Origin: CACIIZ01 sp045565285
GTDB lineage: Bacteria; Pseudomonadota; Alphaproteobacteria; Rhodobacterales; Rhodobacteraceae
Direction of reading: 5' to 3'
Assembly: GCA_045565285.1 (NCBI GenBank)
Contig: JBJLFR010000007.1
Coordinates: forward strand, 62,001 to 126,000
DNA: 64,000 nucleotides
The notes under the pieces were generated by a model. The model saw only the letters and a list, made by a program, of their open reading frames with translations, did not search any database and was not told the DNA's origin. Shown piece after piece: positions 52,945 to 61,835 of this stretch; the stretch's first letter is position 1, and each line of letters begins with the position of its first letter. The position numbers were made by a program, and so were the translations under genes.

Positions 52945-54270
52945 TTAGATTTTTGGAATTTTACTTAAAAAAGGTAGTAATTTTCCCATATCAGGCCCAA
53001 CACTTTTACCTGTTAAAGCTTTTCTCAAAGGCAAAAACAGATTCTTTCCTTTTCTACCAGTCTTATTAGAAATTTGAGTAGTCCATATTTCCCAGCTATC
53101 TTTATTATATGGAGCTTCAGGCAATTCTTGTAGTGCTATTTTAACAAAATCTAAATCTTCTTTATCTATGACAGGAGCAATACCATTATTACATAAATCC
53201 CATACTTTTGATATTTCATCACGAGTATTTAAATTTCCCCTGACTGCTTCCCAAAAATCCATAAGGTCGTTATTAGGTATACCGATTTTAATCAATTCTT
53301 TTTTAATAAGATTAAAAGGTGTTGATCTTAAAATTTTTGCAGACATTGAATTTAATAGATTTAAGTCAAATTTAGTTGATGCAGAACCAAATGAGGAAAT
53401 ATCAAAAAATTCAAAAACTTCATCAAGAGAATGTAATAGTTTAGGTGAGTTTGAAGATCCTAAGGTAGAAATTAAATTATTTAATGCCATTGGTTCAACT
53501 CCAGAATTTCTGAAATCACGAATAGAAAAGGCACCAAGTCTTTTTGATAAGTTATCTCCTGATGAATCTATTAATAATGAGTGGTGACTATAAAATGGAA
53601 CATTTCCTCCAAGATTTTGTATAAGTTGTATTTGTGTAGCTGTATTAGTAATATGATCAGACCCCCTTATCACATGTGTAATACCGAAGTCGATATCATC
53701 ACATACTGAAGCTAAAGTATAAAGAAATTGACCATCTTCTTTAACAAATACAGGATCAGAAAGTGATGCAAGATCAATAGAGACTTCACCGATAATGGTA
53801 TCATTCCAGTGAATCTTTTTTTTATCTAATAAAAATCGCCAGTGAGCTTTTAACCCTTCTTTTTCAAATTTATTATGATCCTCGCTAGAAAGTTTCAAAG
53901 CTGCTCTATCATAAATAGGAGGTTTTCCCATGTTAAGTTGTTTTTTTCTTTTTAAATCGAGTTCACTTTTCGTTTCAAAACAGGGATAAATTTTATTTTC
54001 AGACTTTAAATTTTCAAAAACTTCTTGATAACGGTCAAACCTACTAGACTGTCGTTCACAAAAATCCCACTCAATTCCAAGCCACTCTAGATCTCTTTTA
54101 ATTTCATCCTCGTAAACTTGTTTAGATCTTTCTAAATCTGTATCGTCGATTCTGAGTAAAAATTTTCCTTCATTTTTTTTTGATAGCAGAAAATTAAAAA
54201 GTGCAGTTCTAATATTACCAACATGTAAATATCCTGTAGGAGAGGGAGCAAACCTGGTTAAAAAAGTCAT
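52945..54270 (-). CDS. gltX: Glutamyl-tRNA synthetase
   Basis: The product is a class I synthetase of 441 residues. The HIGH motif is FAPSPTGYLHVGNIRTALFN and the KMSKS-type motif is GDNLSKRLGAFSI. LRIDDTDLERS and FVLYTLAS-like FLYTLASVCDDIDFGITHVIRGSDH are typical. Alphaproteobacteria usually carry two GltX copies, one of which charges tRNA-Gln for later amidation. Which one this is cannot be decided here. The start overlaps the end of nadE by 4 bases, so the two are coupled. Confidence 0.95.
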   Translation of the reverse strand: MTFLTRFAPSPTGYLHVGNIRTALFNFLLSKKNEGKFLLRIDDTDLERSKQVYEDEIKRDLEWLGIEWDFCERQSSRFDRYQEVFENLKSENKIYPCFETKSELDLKRKKQLNMGKPPIYDRAALKLSSEDHNKFEKEGLKAHWRFLLDKKKIHWNDTIIGEVSIDLASLSDPVFVKEDGQFLYTLASVCDDIDFGITHVIRGSDHITNTATQIQLIQNLGGNVPFYSHHSLLIDSSGDNLSKRLGAFSIRDFRNSGVEPMALNNLISTLGSSNSPKLLHSLDEVFEFFDISSFGSASTKFDLNLLNSMSAKILRSTPFNLIKKELIKIGIPNNDLMDFWEAVRGNLNTRDEISKVWDLCNNGIAPVIDKEDLDFVKIALQELPEAPYNKDSWEIWTTQISNKTGRKGKNLFLPLRKALTGKSVGPDMGKLLPFLSKIPKI

Positions 54271-55925
54271 AGATTATCTCGCCAATTTTGTACTATTGGA
54301 TAGCGCCGGCTTAATTGGAATGAGTTTTCAGTAATATGTACCCCTGGAGCAGATTGAAATCTTTTATATTCTGATTGAAAGACTAATTTTTCAATTTTTT
54401 TTACCATATTATATTCATGACCTTTTTTTACAATTTCTGATATTGACATATCATGTTCTATTAGGCATTCAAGGATTGAATCTAATATTTCATAGGGAGG
54501 TAAACTATCTTGATCTGCTTGATTAGGACGAAGTTCAGCTGTTGGTTGTTTTTCTAATATACTTTTAGGTATTATTGATCCCTTAGGACCTTTCATCCAA
54601 GATTCATAAGAAGAATTTCTCCACTTACAAATTTCATATAATCTTGTTTTATAAAGATCTTTTATAGGATTATACCCACCGCACATATCACCATAAATAG
54701 TTGAATATCCTACAGCTATTTCTGATTTATTACCGGTTGTAAGTAACAGACTACCAGAATCATTCGACAAAGCCATTAACAATAACCCTCTAATTCTAGA
54801 TTGTATATTTTCTTCAGTTTCATTCTCTTTTTTACCAAGAATAGTTGGAAACAAAGTTTCTTTAATTAAGTCATAAATTTTTGAAATAGAAATAGTTTTA
54901 GCTTCACAATTCAAATTTTTTAATAATTGATCAGCATCAATCAAAGACAATTTACTAGTATATTGTGATGGTAATTTTATACAATATACATTTTCATGTC
55001 CTAATATGTCTACTGCAATAGCAGCAACTAATGCGCTATCAATTCCACCAGACAATCCTATTAATACATTATTAAAACCAGATTTTAAAATATAGTCTTT
55101 TGTTCCTTCAGAAATTGCTCTGTAATCTTGGGATAAATCGTTTTTTATCTCTGAAATCATATTTTTTGAACTCTTAAAAAAGGGTTCTTTTTTTTCAAAT
55201 TCTAAAATAACAGTCGTCTGCTTAAATTGAGGCAATTGAGTTTTTATGTTACCATTATTGTCCATAGCAAAAGAACCCCCATCAAATACTTGATCGTCCT
55301 GGCCTCCTACTAAATTTAAATAGATAATAGGAATATTATTTTCTTTGCATCTTTTAAAAACTTCGGTTTGTCTTTTTCTTAGTTTGTGCCTCTCATAGGG
55401 AGATCCATTGGGAGAAATTAAAAGATCTGCACCTCTTTTTTTAAGTGCATTTGATATGTCACCATACCATATATCTTCGCATATAGGAAAACCTATTTTT
55501 ATTCCTTTTACTTCAATTAAATCTTTATAGTGAGATTGTTCAAAATATCTATGCTCATCAAATAACGAATTATTAGGTAGGTGAAACTTTTTTGAAATAA
55601 CTTTCATTTCACCCTTATTAATAAGTAAGTATGCATTAAACAGTTTTTCTTCCTCTACTATTGGAGCACCTAATAATAAGCGAGTAGAGTTTCTGCATTT
55701 TTTAACTAAAAAATTTATAAAATTATTTATGTCTTTTTGAAATGCTTTCTTCAGGACTAAATCTTGTAGTTGATATCCTGAAAGAAACATTTCAGGAAAG
55801 GTTAAAATATCTACTTTCTGCTCTGCTGCCTTTTTATAAGTTTCCAATATTATTTTAGAATTTTTTTCTAAGGCTCCCACTGTAGGATTCAATTGAGCCA
55901 GCATAATTTTTAAATTTTTATTCAT
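54267..55925 (-). CDS. nadE: NadE, glutamine-dependent NAD+ synthetase
   Basis: The 552-residue two-domain enzyme is complete. The N-terminal nitrilase-type glutaminase (about 1-250) has E45 in FPEMFLSGY, a lysine at 112/113 in SKKFHLP and C149 in GFPICEDIW, its catalytic triad. The C-terminal synthetase (270-552) has the ATP loop LIGLSGGIDSALVAAIA and TTGNKSEIAVGYSTIYGDM. It amidates deamido-NAD to NAD+. It is the first gene of a nadE-gltX pair. Confidence 0.97.
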   Translation of the reverse strand: MNKNLKIMLAQLNPTVGALEKNSKIILETYKKAAEQKVDILTFPEMFLSGYQLQDLVLKKAFQKDINNFINFLVKKCRNSTRLLLGAPIVEEEKLFNAYLLINKGEMKVISKKFHLPNNSLFDEHRYFEQSHYKDLIEVKGIKIGFPICEDIWYGDISNALKKRGADLLISPNGSPYERHKLRKRQTEVFKRCKENNIPIIYLNLVGGQDDQVFDGGSFAMDNNGNIKTQLPQFKQTTVILEFEKKEPFFKSSKNMISEIKNDLSQDYRAISEGTKDYILKSGFNNVLIGLSGGIDSALVAAIAVDILGHENVYCIKLPSQYTSKLSLIDADQLLKNLNCEAKTISISKIYDLIKETLFPTILGKKENETEENIQSRIRGLLLMALSNDSGSLLLTTGNKSEIAVGYSTIYGDMCGGYNPIKDLYKTRLYEICKWRNSSYESWMKGPKGSIIPKSILEKQPTAELRPNQADQDSLPPYEILDSILECLIEHDMSISEIVKKGHEYNMVKKIEKLVFQSEYKRFQSAPGVHITENSFQLSRRYPIVQNWRDNL

Positions 55926-56139
55926 CTGAAAATTTTATCTAATAAAATTATTAAAGTTTATAATACAAAGAAAAAATAAAATAAATTTTTGACTAAAATA
56001 ATTTGGGTTGATCTTTATATTACTTATGAAATAAATATACTTAATCAATATATTACAATTAAACTAATTAATGACTTTTAATTTTTCATTTTTTTTTTAA
56101 TTATTCAACATGTAAATAAATTTAAGTGGTAGGTAAGAT

Positions 56140-57546
56140 TTGTTTAGACTGATTTTTAATATTTTTTTAATAAATGTATTATTTGTTTTCTGTATAATGG
56201 TGAAGATATCCTTTTCAGACGAAAAAACTCAAATAAAACAATATGAAACAGGTGGAATTTATGATGGTGAATTTCTAAATGGTAAACAACATGGGAAAGG
56301 TAAATACTCCTTACCAAATGGATACTATTATGAAGGGGAATGGAAAGAGGGAAAAATTGAAGGTTTTGGTAAAGCAAAATATCCTGATGGTTCATTTTAT
56401 GAAGGAAATTTCATAGATGGGCAACATGAAGGTCAAGGCAAATTAATTTTTCCTGATGGTACTTTTTATAAAGGAAATTGGTTGCAAGGCAATTTTGATG
56501 GCAAAGGAATTTTGAAATATGTAAACGGTATCTCTCTTGAAGGAGATTTTATTAATGGAGAGCTTAATGGCAAAGGTGTGCAAACAAATAAGGGTGGTTA
56601 CATTTATGATGGTGATTGGAAAACGGGCAAAAAATCTGGAATAGCAACCATTCATTACGAAGGTGGTGGTAAATATGAGGGAAAAGTAATTGATGGAGTA
56701 CGACAAGGTGAAGGAACACTTACTTTATTGAATGGTACAATTTTAAAAGGTAATTTCAACAATGGAACTATTACAGGCAATGGGTCTATAATTTACGCTA
56801 ATGGTGATGGCTATATAGGTGAATTACTAAATAACAATATCGAAGGTCAAGGAATTAAAAAATTTGCATCAGGTTCTATATATGAAGGAAATTTTGAAAA
56901 CAATTCTTTTAACGGATATGGAGTATATAAATCAAATGATGGATACATAGCTGAAGGTAATTGGATTAATGGCCAAATTCAAGGAAAAGGGAAAATTACT
57001 TACCCTGATTTATCAGTTTATAATGGAGAATTAATCAAAGGGGTACCAAATGGAACAGGTACAATAAATTACGGAGATGGAAGTAACTACTCCGGACAGT
57101 GGCTTGATGGAAAAATTGATGGTTATGGTACGGCTAAATATTCAAATGATCAGATATATATTGGAAATTTTAAAAATGGTAAAAATCATGGTAAAGGTAA
57201 AATGACCTTTGGAGATGGTTATACTTATGACGGTTTATGGTTGAATGGTTTATTTGATGGCAAAGGTATTGCTGAATATTCAGATGGATCTATTTATGAT
57301 GGTTATTTTAAAATAGGGAAAAGACATGGTTTTGGAAAAATAAAGATGTCTGATGGGTCTATTTTTGAAGGCAATTTCAATAATGGCCAAATAAATGGTG
57401 AAGGAGTTGCCATATACCCAAATGGAGATCGATATGAGGGTTTTTTTAAAGATGGTAAAAGAGAAGGTGCAGGAAAAATAACTTATAATAAAAGTGGTTT
57501 GACCTATGAAGGTCAATGGAAAAATAATAATAGAATATCAGATTAA
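56140..57546 (+). CDS. Secreted MORN-repeat protein (18 repeats)
   Basis: After a hydrophobic leader (residues 1-26, RLIFNIFLINVLFVFCIMV) the rest is an unbroken array of 23-residue MORN repeats from residue 41 to about 456. There are eighteen full copies plus a partial last one, with the pattern Y-x-G-x-W/F-x-x-G-x-x-x-G-x-G-x-x-x-Y/F-x-D/N-G. MORN repeats form a long twisted beta-sheet that binds lipids or proteins. No catalytic domain is attached. The start is TTG at 56140, because no ATG is in frame before the leader. It is divergent from nadE. Confidence 0.88.
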   Translation: MFRLIFNIFLINVLFVFCIMVKISFSDEKTQIKQYETGGIYDGEFLNGKQHGKGKYSLPNGYYYEGEWKEGKIEGFGKAKYPDGSFYEGNFIDGQHEGQGKLIFPDGTFYKGNWLQGNFDGKGILKYVNGISLEGDFINGELNGKGVQTNKGGYIYDGDWKTGKKSGIATIHYEGGGKYEGKVIDGVRQGEGTLTLLNGTILKGNFNNGTITGNGSIIYANGDGYIGELLNNNIEGQGIKKFASGSIYEGNFENNSFNGYGVYKSNDGYIAEGNWINGQIQGKGKITYPDLSVYNGELIKGVPNGTGTINYGDGSNYSGQWLDGKIDGYGTAKYSNDQIYIGNFKNGKNHGKGKMTFGDGYTYDGLWLNGLFDGKGIAEYSDGSIYDGYFKIGKRHGFGKIKMSDGSIFEGNFNNGQINGEGVAIYPNGDRYEGFFKDGKREGAGKITYNKSGLTYEGQWKNNNRISD

Positions 57547-57660
57547 CTCTTTTGGTTCTTTAATTTATTTTGATTTTTTTACTTTTATTTAAACTTTAAT
57601 AATTTGCTTATTTAGTGTATTATCTGTTAATTACATGATATTCTATGGTGGGAGTATTTT

Positions 57661-59214
57661 ATGTCTACAAAACAAAAAGATAAAGTTTTAATTTTTGATA
57701 CTACTCTCAGAGATGGTGAGCAAAGTCCTGGAGCTACAATGTCCTTGGCTCAAAAAATTGAAATAGCTACTCTTCTTGATGAAATGGGAGTTGATATTAT
57801 TGAAGCTGGATTTCCTATAGCATCAGAGGGTGATTTTGAAGCAGTTTCAAGAATAGGAAAAATTATTCACTCTGCCAAAGTATGTGGTTTGGCTAGGGCA
57901 AGTAAACTTGACATTGAAAGGTGTTGGAGAGCAGTAGAGAACTCAAAAAACCCAAGGATACATACGTTTATAGGTACATCTCCCTTACATAGAGAATTTC
58001 AAGTAAAATTATCAAAAGATCAGGTTTTAGATAAAGTTTTTGAGACTGTTTCATATGCTAAATCTTTTTGTGAAGATGTGCAGTGGTCTCCTATGGATGC
58101 CACAAGAACAGAAAGTGAATTTCTAGTTCAAGTAGTCAAAATTGCTCTTCAAGCTGGAGCTTCAACCATTAATATCCCTGATACCGTTGGTTACACAGCA
58201 CCAAAAGAGAGTGCTAATATTATAACAAATCTTTTTCTCAAAATTCCAGAGTTAAAGGATATTATAGTTTCAACACATTGTCATAATGATTTAGGAATGG
58301 CTACAGCAAATTCTTTGGCTGCAGTCGAGGCAGGAGCAAGGCAGGTTGAGTGTACTATCAATGGATTAGGAGAAAGAGCAGGAAATACAGCATTAGAAGA
58401 AATTGTTATGGCATTAAAAGTTAGGAAGGATATATTACCTTATGAAACTAATATGGTCACAAATAAATTAATTCAAGCAAGTCGGCTAGTTTCAAAAGTT
58501 TCAGGATTTCCTGTTCAATTTAATAAAGCTGTTGTTGGAAAAAATGCTTTTGCACATGAGTCTGGTATACATCAAGATGGAATGCTAAAACATGCAGGTA
58601 CTTTTGAAATAATGAAACCAGAAGATATAGGATTAACTGAAACAAATCTTGTTCTTGGTAAACACTCTGGAAGAGCAGCTTTGAGGAAAAAAATTAATGA
58701 CTTAGGGTATAATCTTGGTGATAATCAGCTGCAGGATTTATTTTATAGATTTAAATCTTTAGCTGATAAGAAAAAAGAAATTTATGATGATGATTTATTA
58801 GCTTTACTTTCTGATACATCAATGGGGGAGCAGAATGATTTTTTAAAGCTAGTTAATTTGGATGTGAAATGTGGGACTAACTCACCTCAAACTGCAAAAG
58901 CCACCATTATTATGGATAATAGTGAATATAAAGTTGAGTCAATTGGTGATGGTCCGGTTGATGCTGTCTTTAATTCTATAAAAAAAGTATTTCCTCATTC
59001 GGCAAGGCTTCAACATTTTCAGATACATGCTGTAACAGAAGGAACAGACGCTCAAGCTACTGTTTCTGTTCGATTGGAAGAGTCAGGGAAAATTGTTACT
59101 GGCCAGTCTTCTGATACTGATACAGTTGTAGCCAGTGCAAAAGCCTATATTAATTCTTTAAATAAGCTAGTCTTAAGAAGACAAAAAAAAGCCCCAAAAT
59201 CCATAGCCAATTAA
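57661..59214 (+). CDS. leuA: LeuA, 2-isopropylmalate synthase
   Basis: LeuA is the first committed enzyme of leucine synthesis; it condenses 2-oxoisovalerate with acetyl-CoA. The TIM barrel (1-280) has FDTTLRDGEQSPGATMS and STHCHNDLGMATANSLAAVEAGA (metal-binding His pair). AFAHESGIHQDGMLKHAGTFE lies in the linker, and the C-terminal regulatory domain (390-500) probably gives leucine feedback. The 517-residue length fits type 1 LeuA. GGTGGGAGTATTTT precedes the ATG. It is the only biosynthetic gene before the mre cluster. Confidence 0.96.
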   Translation: MSTKQKDKVLIFDTTLRDGEQSPGATMSLAQKIEIATLLDEMGVDIIEAGFPIASEGDFEAVSRIGKIIHSAKVCGLARASKLDIERCWRAVENSKNPRIHTFIGTSPLHREFQVKLSKDQVLDKVFETVSYAKSFCEDVQWSPMDATRTESEFLVQVVKIALQAGASTINIPDTVGYTAPKESANIITNLFLKIPELKDIIVSTHCHNDLGMATANSLAAVEAGARQVECTINGLGERAGNTALEEIVMALKVRKDILPYETNMVTNKLIQASRLVSKVSGFPVQFNKAVVGKNAFAHESGIHQDGMLKHAGTFEIMKPEDIGLTETNLVLGKHSGRAALRKKINDLGYNLGDNQLQDLFYRFKSLADKKKEIYDDDLLALLSDTSMGEQNDFLKLVNLDVKCGTNSPQTAKATIIMDNSEYKVESIGDGPVDAVFNSIKKVFPHSARLQHFQIHAVTEGTDAQATVSVRLEESGKIVTGQSSDTDTVVASAKAYINSLNKLVLRRQKKAPKSIAN

Positions 59215-59307
59215 AAAATATATAGACCAAATATTAATTAATTTATGTATTAATAATAAAGTAAAAAAATGATAATAGTAAATAGATTTGGTGATAGGTA
59301 ATTTTAT

Positions 59308-60348
59308 ATGATTAATTTTTTAAGTAGCTTTTTTTCTGCTGATATGGCTATAGATTTAGGAACAGCCAATACACTAGTTTATGTAAAAGGTAGAGGTATA
59401 ATCTTGAATGAACCCTCAGTCGTCGCTTATCATATTAGAGATGGAAAAAAAACAGTATTAGCTGTTGGTGAAGACGCCAAACTTATGCTTGGCAGGACAC
59501 CAGGTTCTATTGAAGCAATCAGACCTATGAGAGATGGAGTAATTGCAGATTTTGATGTTGCGGAAGAAATGATAAAACATTTCATAAGAAAAGTTCATAG
59601 GCGAGGCAGCTTTGCAAAACCAAAAATTGTTGTTTGTGTTCCGCATGGAGCAACCCCAGTTGAAAAAAGAGCAATTAGAGAATCTGTTCTTTCGGCTGGA
59701 GCAAGAAAGGCAGGTTTAATTGCAGAACCTATTGCGGCTGCAATAGGAGCAGGTATGCCAATAACTGATCCAACTGGATCAATGGTTGTGGATATTGGAG
59801 GAGGTACTACAGAAGTGGCTGTTTTATCACTTGCAGATATTGTATACGCCAGGTCTGTTAGGGTTGGTGGAGATAGAATGGATACAGCAATTATATCTTA
59901 TTTAAGAAGACAACAAAATTTATTAATTGGTGAAGCTACAGCTGAAAGAATAAAAACAACTATTGGTACTGCATTGATGCCTAAAGATGGTAGAGGAGCT
60001 CATTCTGAAATAAGAGGAAGAGATTTATTGAATGGGGTACCAAAAGAAACACAAATTACACAAGCTCAAGTAACTGAAGCTTTAGCTGAAACAGTTCAGC
60101 AGATCTGTGAAGCAGTTATGACTGCATTAGAAAGTACCCCGCCTGATCTTGCAGCCGATATAGTTGATAGGGGCGTAATGCTGACAGGTGGAGGTGCACT
60201 TCTAGGAGATTTGGATTTGGCACTTAGAGAACAGACTGGCTTGGCAATTTCTGTTGCTGACGATTCAATGAATTGTGTTGCATTAGGAACAGGAAAATCT
60301 CTAGAGTTTGAAAGACAATTAGCTCATGTGATTGATTATGGTACATAG
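59308..60348 (+). CDS. mreB: MreB, rod-shape actin homologue
   Basis: The 346-residue actin-fold protein guides lateral wall synthesis. ADMAIDLGTANTLVYVKGRGI is the phosphate-1 motif, VVDIGGGTTEVAVLSL the phosphate-2 motif, and VMLTGGGALLGDLDLALRE the adenosine motif. The N-terminal amphipathic MINFLSSFFS is the membrane tether. It leads the mreB-mreC-mreD-mrdA-rodA cluster. Confidence 0.98.
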   Translation: MINFLSSFFSADMAIDLGTANTLVYVKGRGIILNEPSVVAYHIRDGKKTVLAVGEDAKLMLGRTPGSIEAIRPMRDGVIADFDVAEEMIKHFIRKVHRRGSFAKPKIVVCVPHGATPVEKRAIRESVLSAGARKAGLIAEPIAAAIGAGMPITDPTGSMVVDIGGGTTEVAVLSLADIVYARSVRVGGDRMDTAIISYLRRQQNLLIGEATAERIKTTIGTALMPKDGRGAHSEIRGRDLLNGVPKETQITQAQVTEALAETVQQICEAVMTALESTPPDLAADIVDRGVMLTGGGALLGDLDLALREQTGLAISVADDSMNCVALGTGKSLEFERQLAHVIDYGT

Positions 60349-60393
60349 TCAATATTCTAAACTTAATAATATTAATTAAACAAATAAATAATA

Positions 60394-61254
60394 ATGTCTT
60401 TAAAGAGTCAAAGAGACTATTGGGTGATATTTAGATATATTGTTTTATTTGGAGCATTTATTTTTTTTCTATTTTTATTTTTTTTGTGGAGGATTGATAA
60501 TCATCGAGTAGAAAGATTTCGGCTTTCATTATTAAACCAAATTGTTCCAAATGTGGAATTTTTTACATCATCTGTCAAAGTCATTGGTAGAACTGTGTTA
60601 GATATTTCTTCATTAACGAACGTTTATGAACAAAATCAAAATTTAAAAAAAGAATTGCAAGATATGAGAAAATGGAGGGAAGCTGCAATACAATTGGAAC
60701 AAAAAAATGCTAAACTTAGAGCTCTTAATAATTTAAAAGTTAATCCAATATTAAATTGGGTTTCTGGAGAAGTAATTGCGGATAGTGGTAGTCCCTATAG
60801 TTCATCAGTATTAATAAATGTAGGTATTGAAGATGGTATAGTTGACGGATCAGCAGTTGTAGATGGGCTTGGCTTAGTAGGAAGAATTTCAGGTGTTGAA
60901 AACCAGATATCAAGAATTATTCTCCTATCTGATAATAAATCTTATGTACCAATTATAATTGAACCTAATAATCAAGAAGCAATAATAAGAGGGGATAATT
61001 CTTCAGCTCCCCTAGTAGATTTTATTAGAGGAGTAGAAAAAATACAACCTGGATTTCGCATTTATACAAGCGGCACTGGTGGTGTATTCCCTCCAGGTAT
61101 TTTGATTGGTAAAGTAGTTGTATCTTCAGATAAAAAGATAAGAGCCAAATTATCTGCAAATATTAATAAACTTGATTATTTAAGAATATTGATAAATAAA
61201 AAACAAAAAATACCATCTGAAGTTGGTAAAATTATATTAAAGAAAACTAATTAA
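60394..61254 (+). CDS. mreC: MreC, rod-shape determining protein
   Basis: A single N-terminal membrane span (residues 12-33, VLFGAFIFFLFLFFLWRI) is followed by a coiled coil (about 70-112, NLKKELQDMRKWREAAIQLEQK). Two beta-barrel domains close the protein (SVLINVGIEDGIVDGSAVV, GLVGRISGVENQISRIILLSD, YTSGTGGVFPPGILIGKV). In the periplasm it bridges MreB/RodA to the penicillin-binding protein. It lies 45 bases after mreB. Confidence 0.95.
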   Translation: MSLKSQRDYWVIFRYIVLFGAFIFFLFLFFLWRIDNHRVERFRLSLLNQIVPNVEFFTSSVKVIGRTVLDISSLTNVYEQNQNLKKELQDMRKWREAAIQLEQKNAKLRALNNLKVNPILNWVSGEVIADSGSPYSSSVLINVGIEDGIVDGSAVVDGLGLVGRISGVENQISRIILLSDNKSYVPIIIEPNNQEAIIRGDNSSAPLVDFIRGVEKIQPGFRIYTSGTGGVFPPGILIGKVVVSSDKKIRAKLSANINKLDYLRILINKKQKIPSEVGKIILKKTN

Positions 61255-61326
61255 AAAAATGTTAGACACGAAATAATAAATATTTAAATCATGCATATTT
61301 TATAGATATAATTATCAATCATTTTT

Positions 61327-61824
61327 ATGAATACCTTTAAATATAAGAATACAGCTATTTCTTTTATTGGAATTATCTTAATTATTTTTCCAATTTCTCC
61401 TATCTCTAACCAACCAATGATTATTGAAAAACCTGATTTTCTGTTATGCCTTATGTTTTCTTGGCTTATATTAGATCCTAAAAAAGTATCTCTAAGTATT
61501 TTAATATTTTTGTCTTTGTTTGCTGATATTTTATGGTATAGGCCTTTAGGGCTATGGCCAATTTTAATTTTGACTGGTGCTTTATCAATAAAATATATGC
61601 TGACCAAGATATCACTTGATAGTTATTTCTTAAAAGTGATTTATTTCATTTTTTTTTTACTAACTATAGATACTTGTATTTTCTTGACATCTCTAATTGG
61701 ACTCACAAAACAATTAGATTTTAATATATGGATTTATCGGTTTATTTTTTCTATTTTATCTTTTCCATTAATTTATTATTTGTTAGAAAATCTTTTATTT
61801 AAAGATGTAAAGAAATCAAATTAA
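61327..61824 (+). CDS. mreD: MreD, rod-shape determining membrane protein
   Basis: The 165-residue protein has five or six hydrophobic segments covering most of its length. PDFLLCLMFSWLILDPKKV, LSLFADILWYRPLGLWPILIL and FIFSILSFPLIYYLLENLLF match MreD. It partners MreC. Sequence conservation is low across the family, but gene order makes the call firm. mrdA starts 12 bases later. Confidence 0.9.
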   Translation: MNTFKYKNTAISFIGIILIIFPISPISNQPMIIEKPDFLLCLMFSWLILDPKKVSLSILIFLSLFADILWYRPLGLWPILILTGALSIKYMLTKISLDSYFLKVIYFIFFLLTIDTCIFLTSLIGLTKQLDFNIWIYRFIFSILSFPLIYYLLENLLFKDVKKSN

Positions 61825-61835
61825 AAGCTCTACTA

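Noticed and set aside
56265..57510. Regular 69-base DNA periodicity that could be read as a repeat array
   Set aside because: The period is the codon image of 23-residue MORN repeats in one open frame. There are no identical repeats or unique spacers as in CRISPR.
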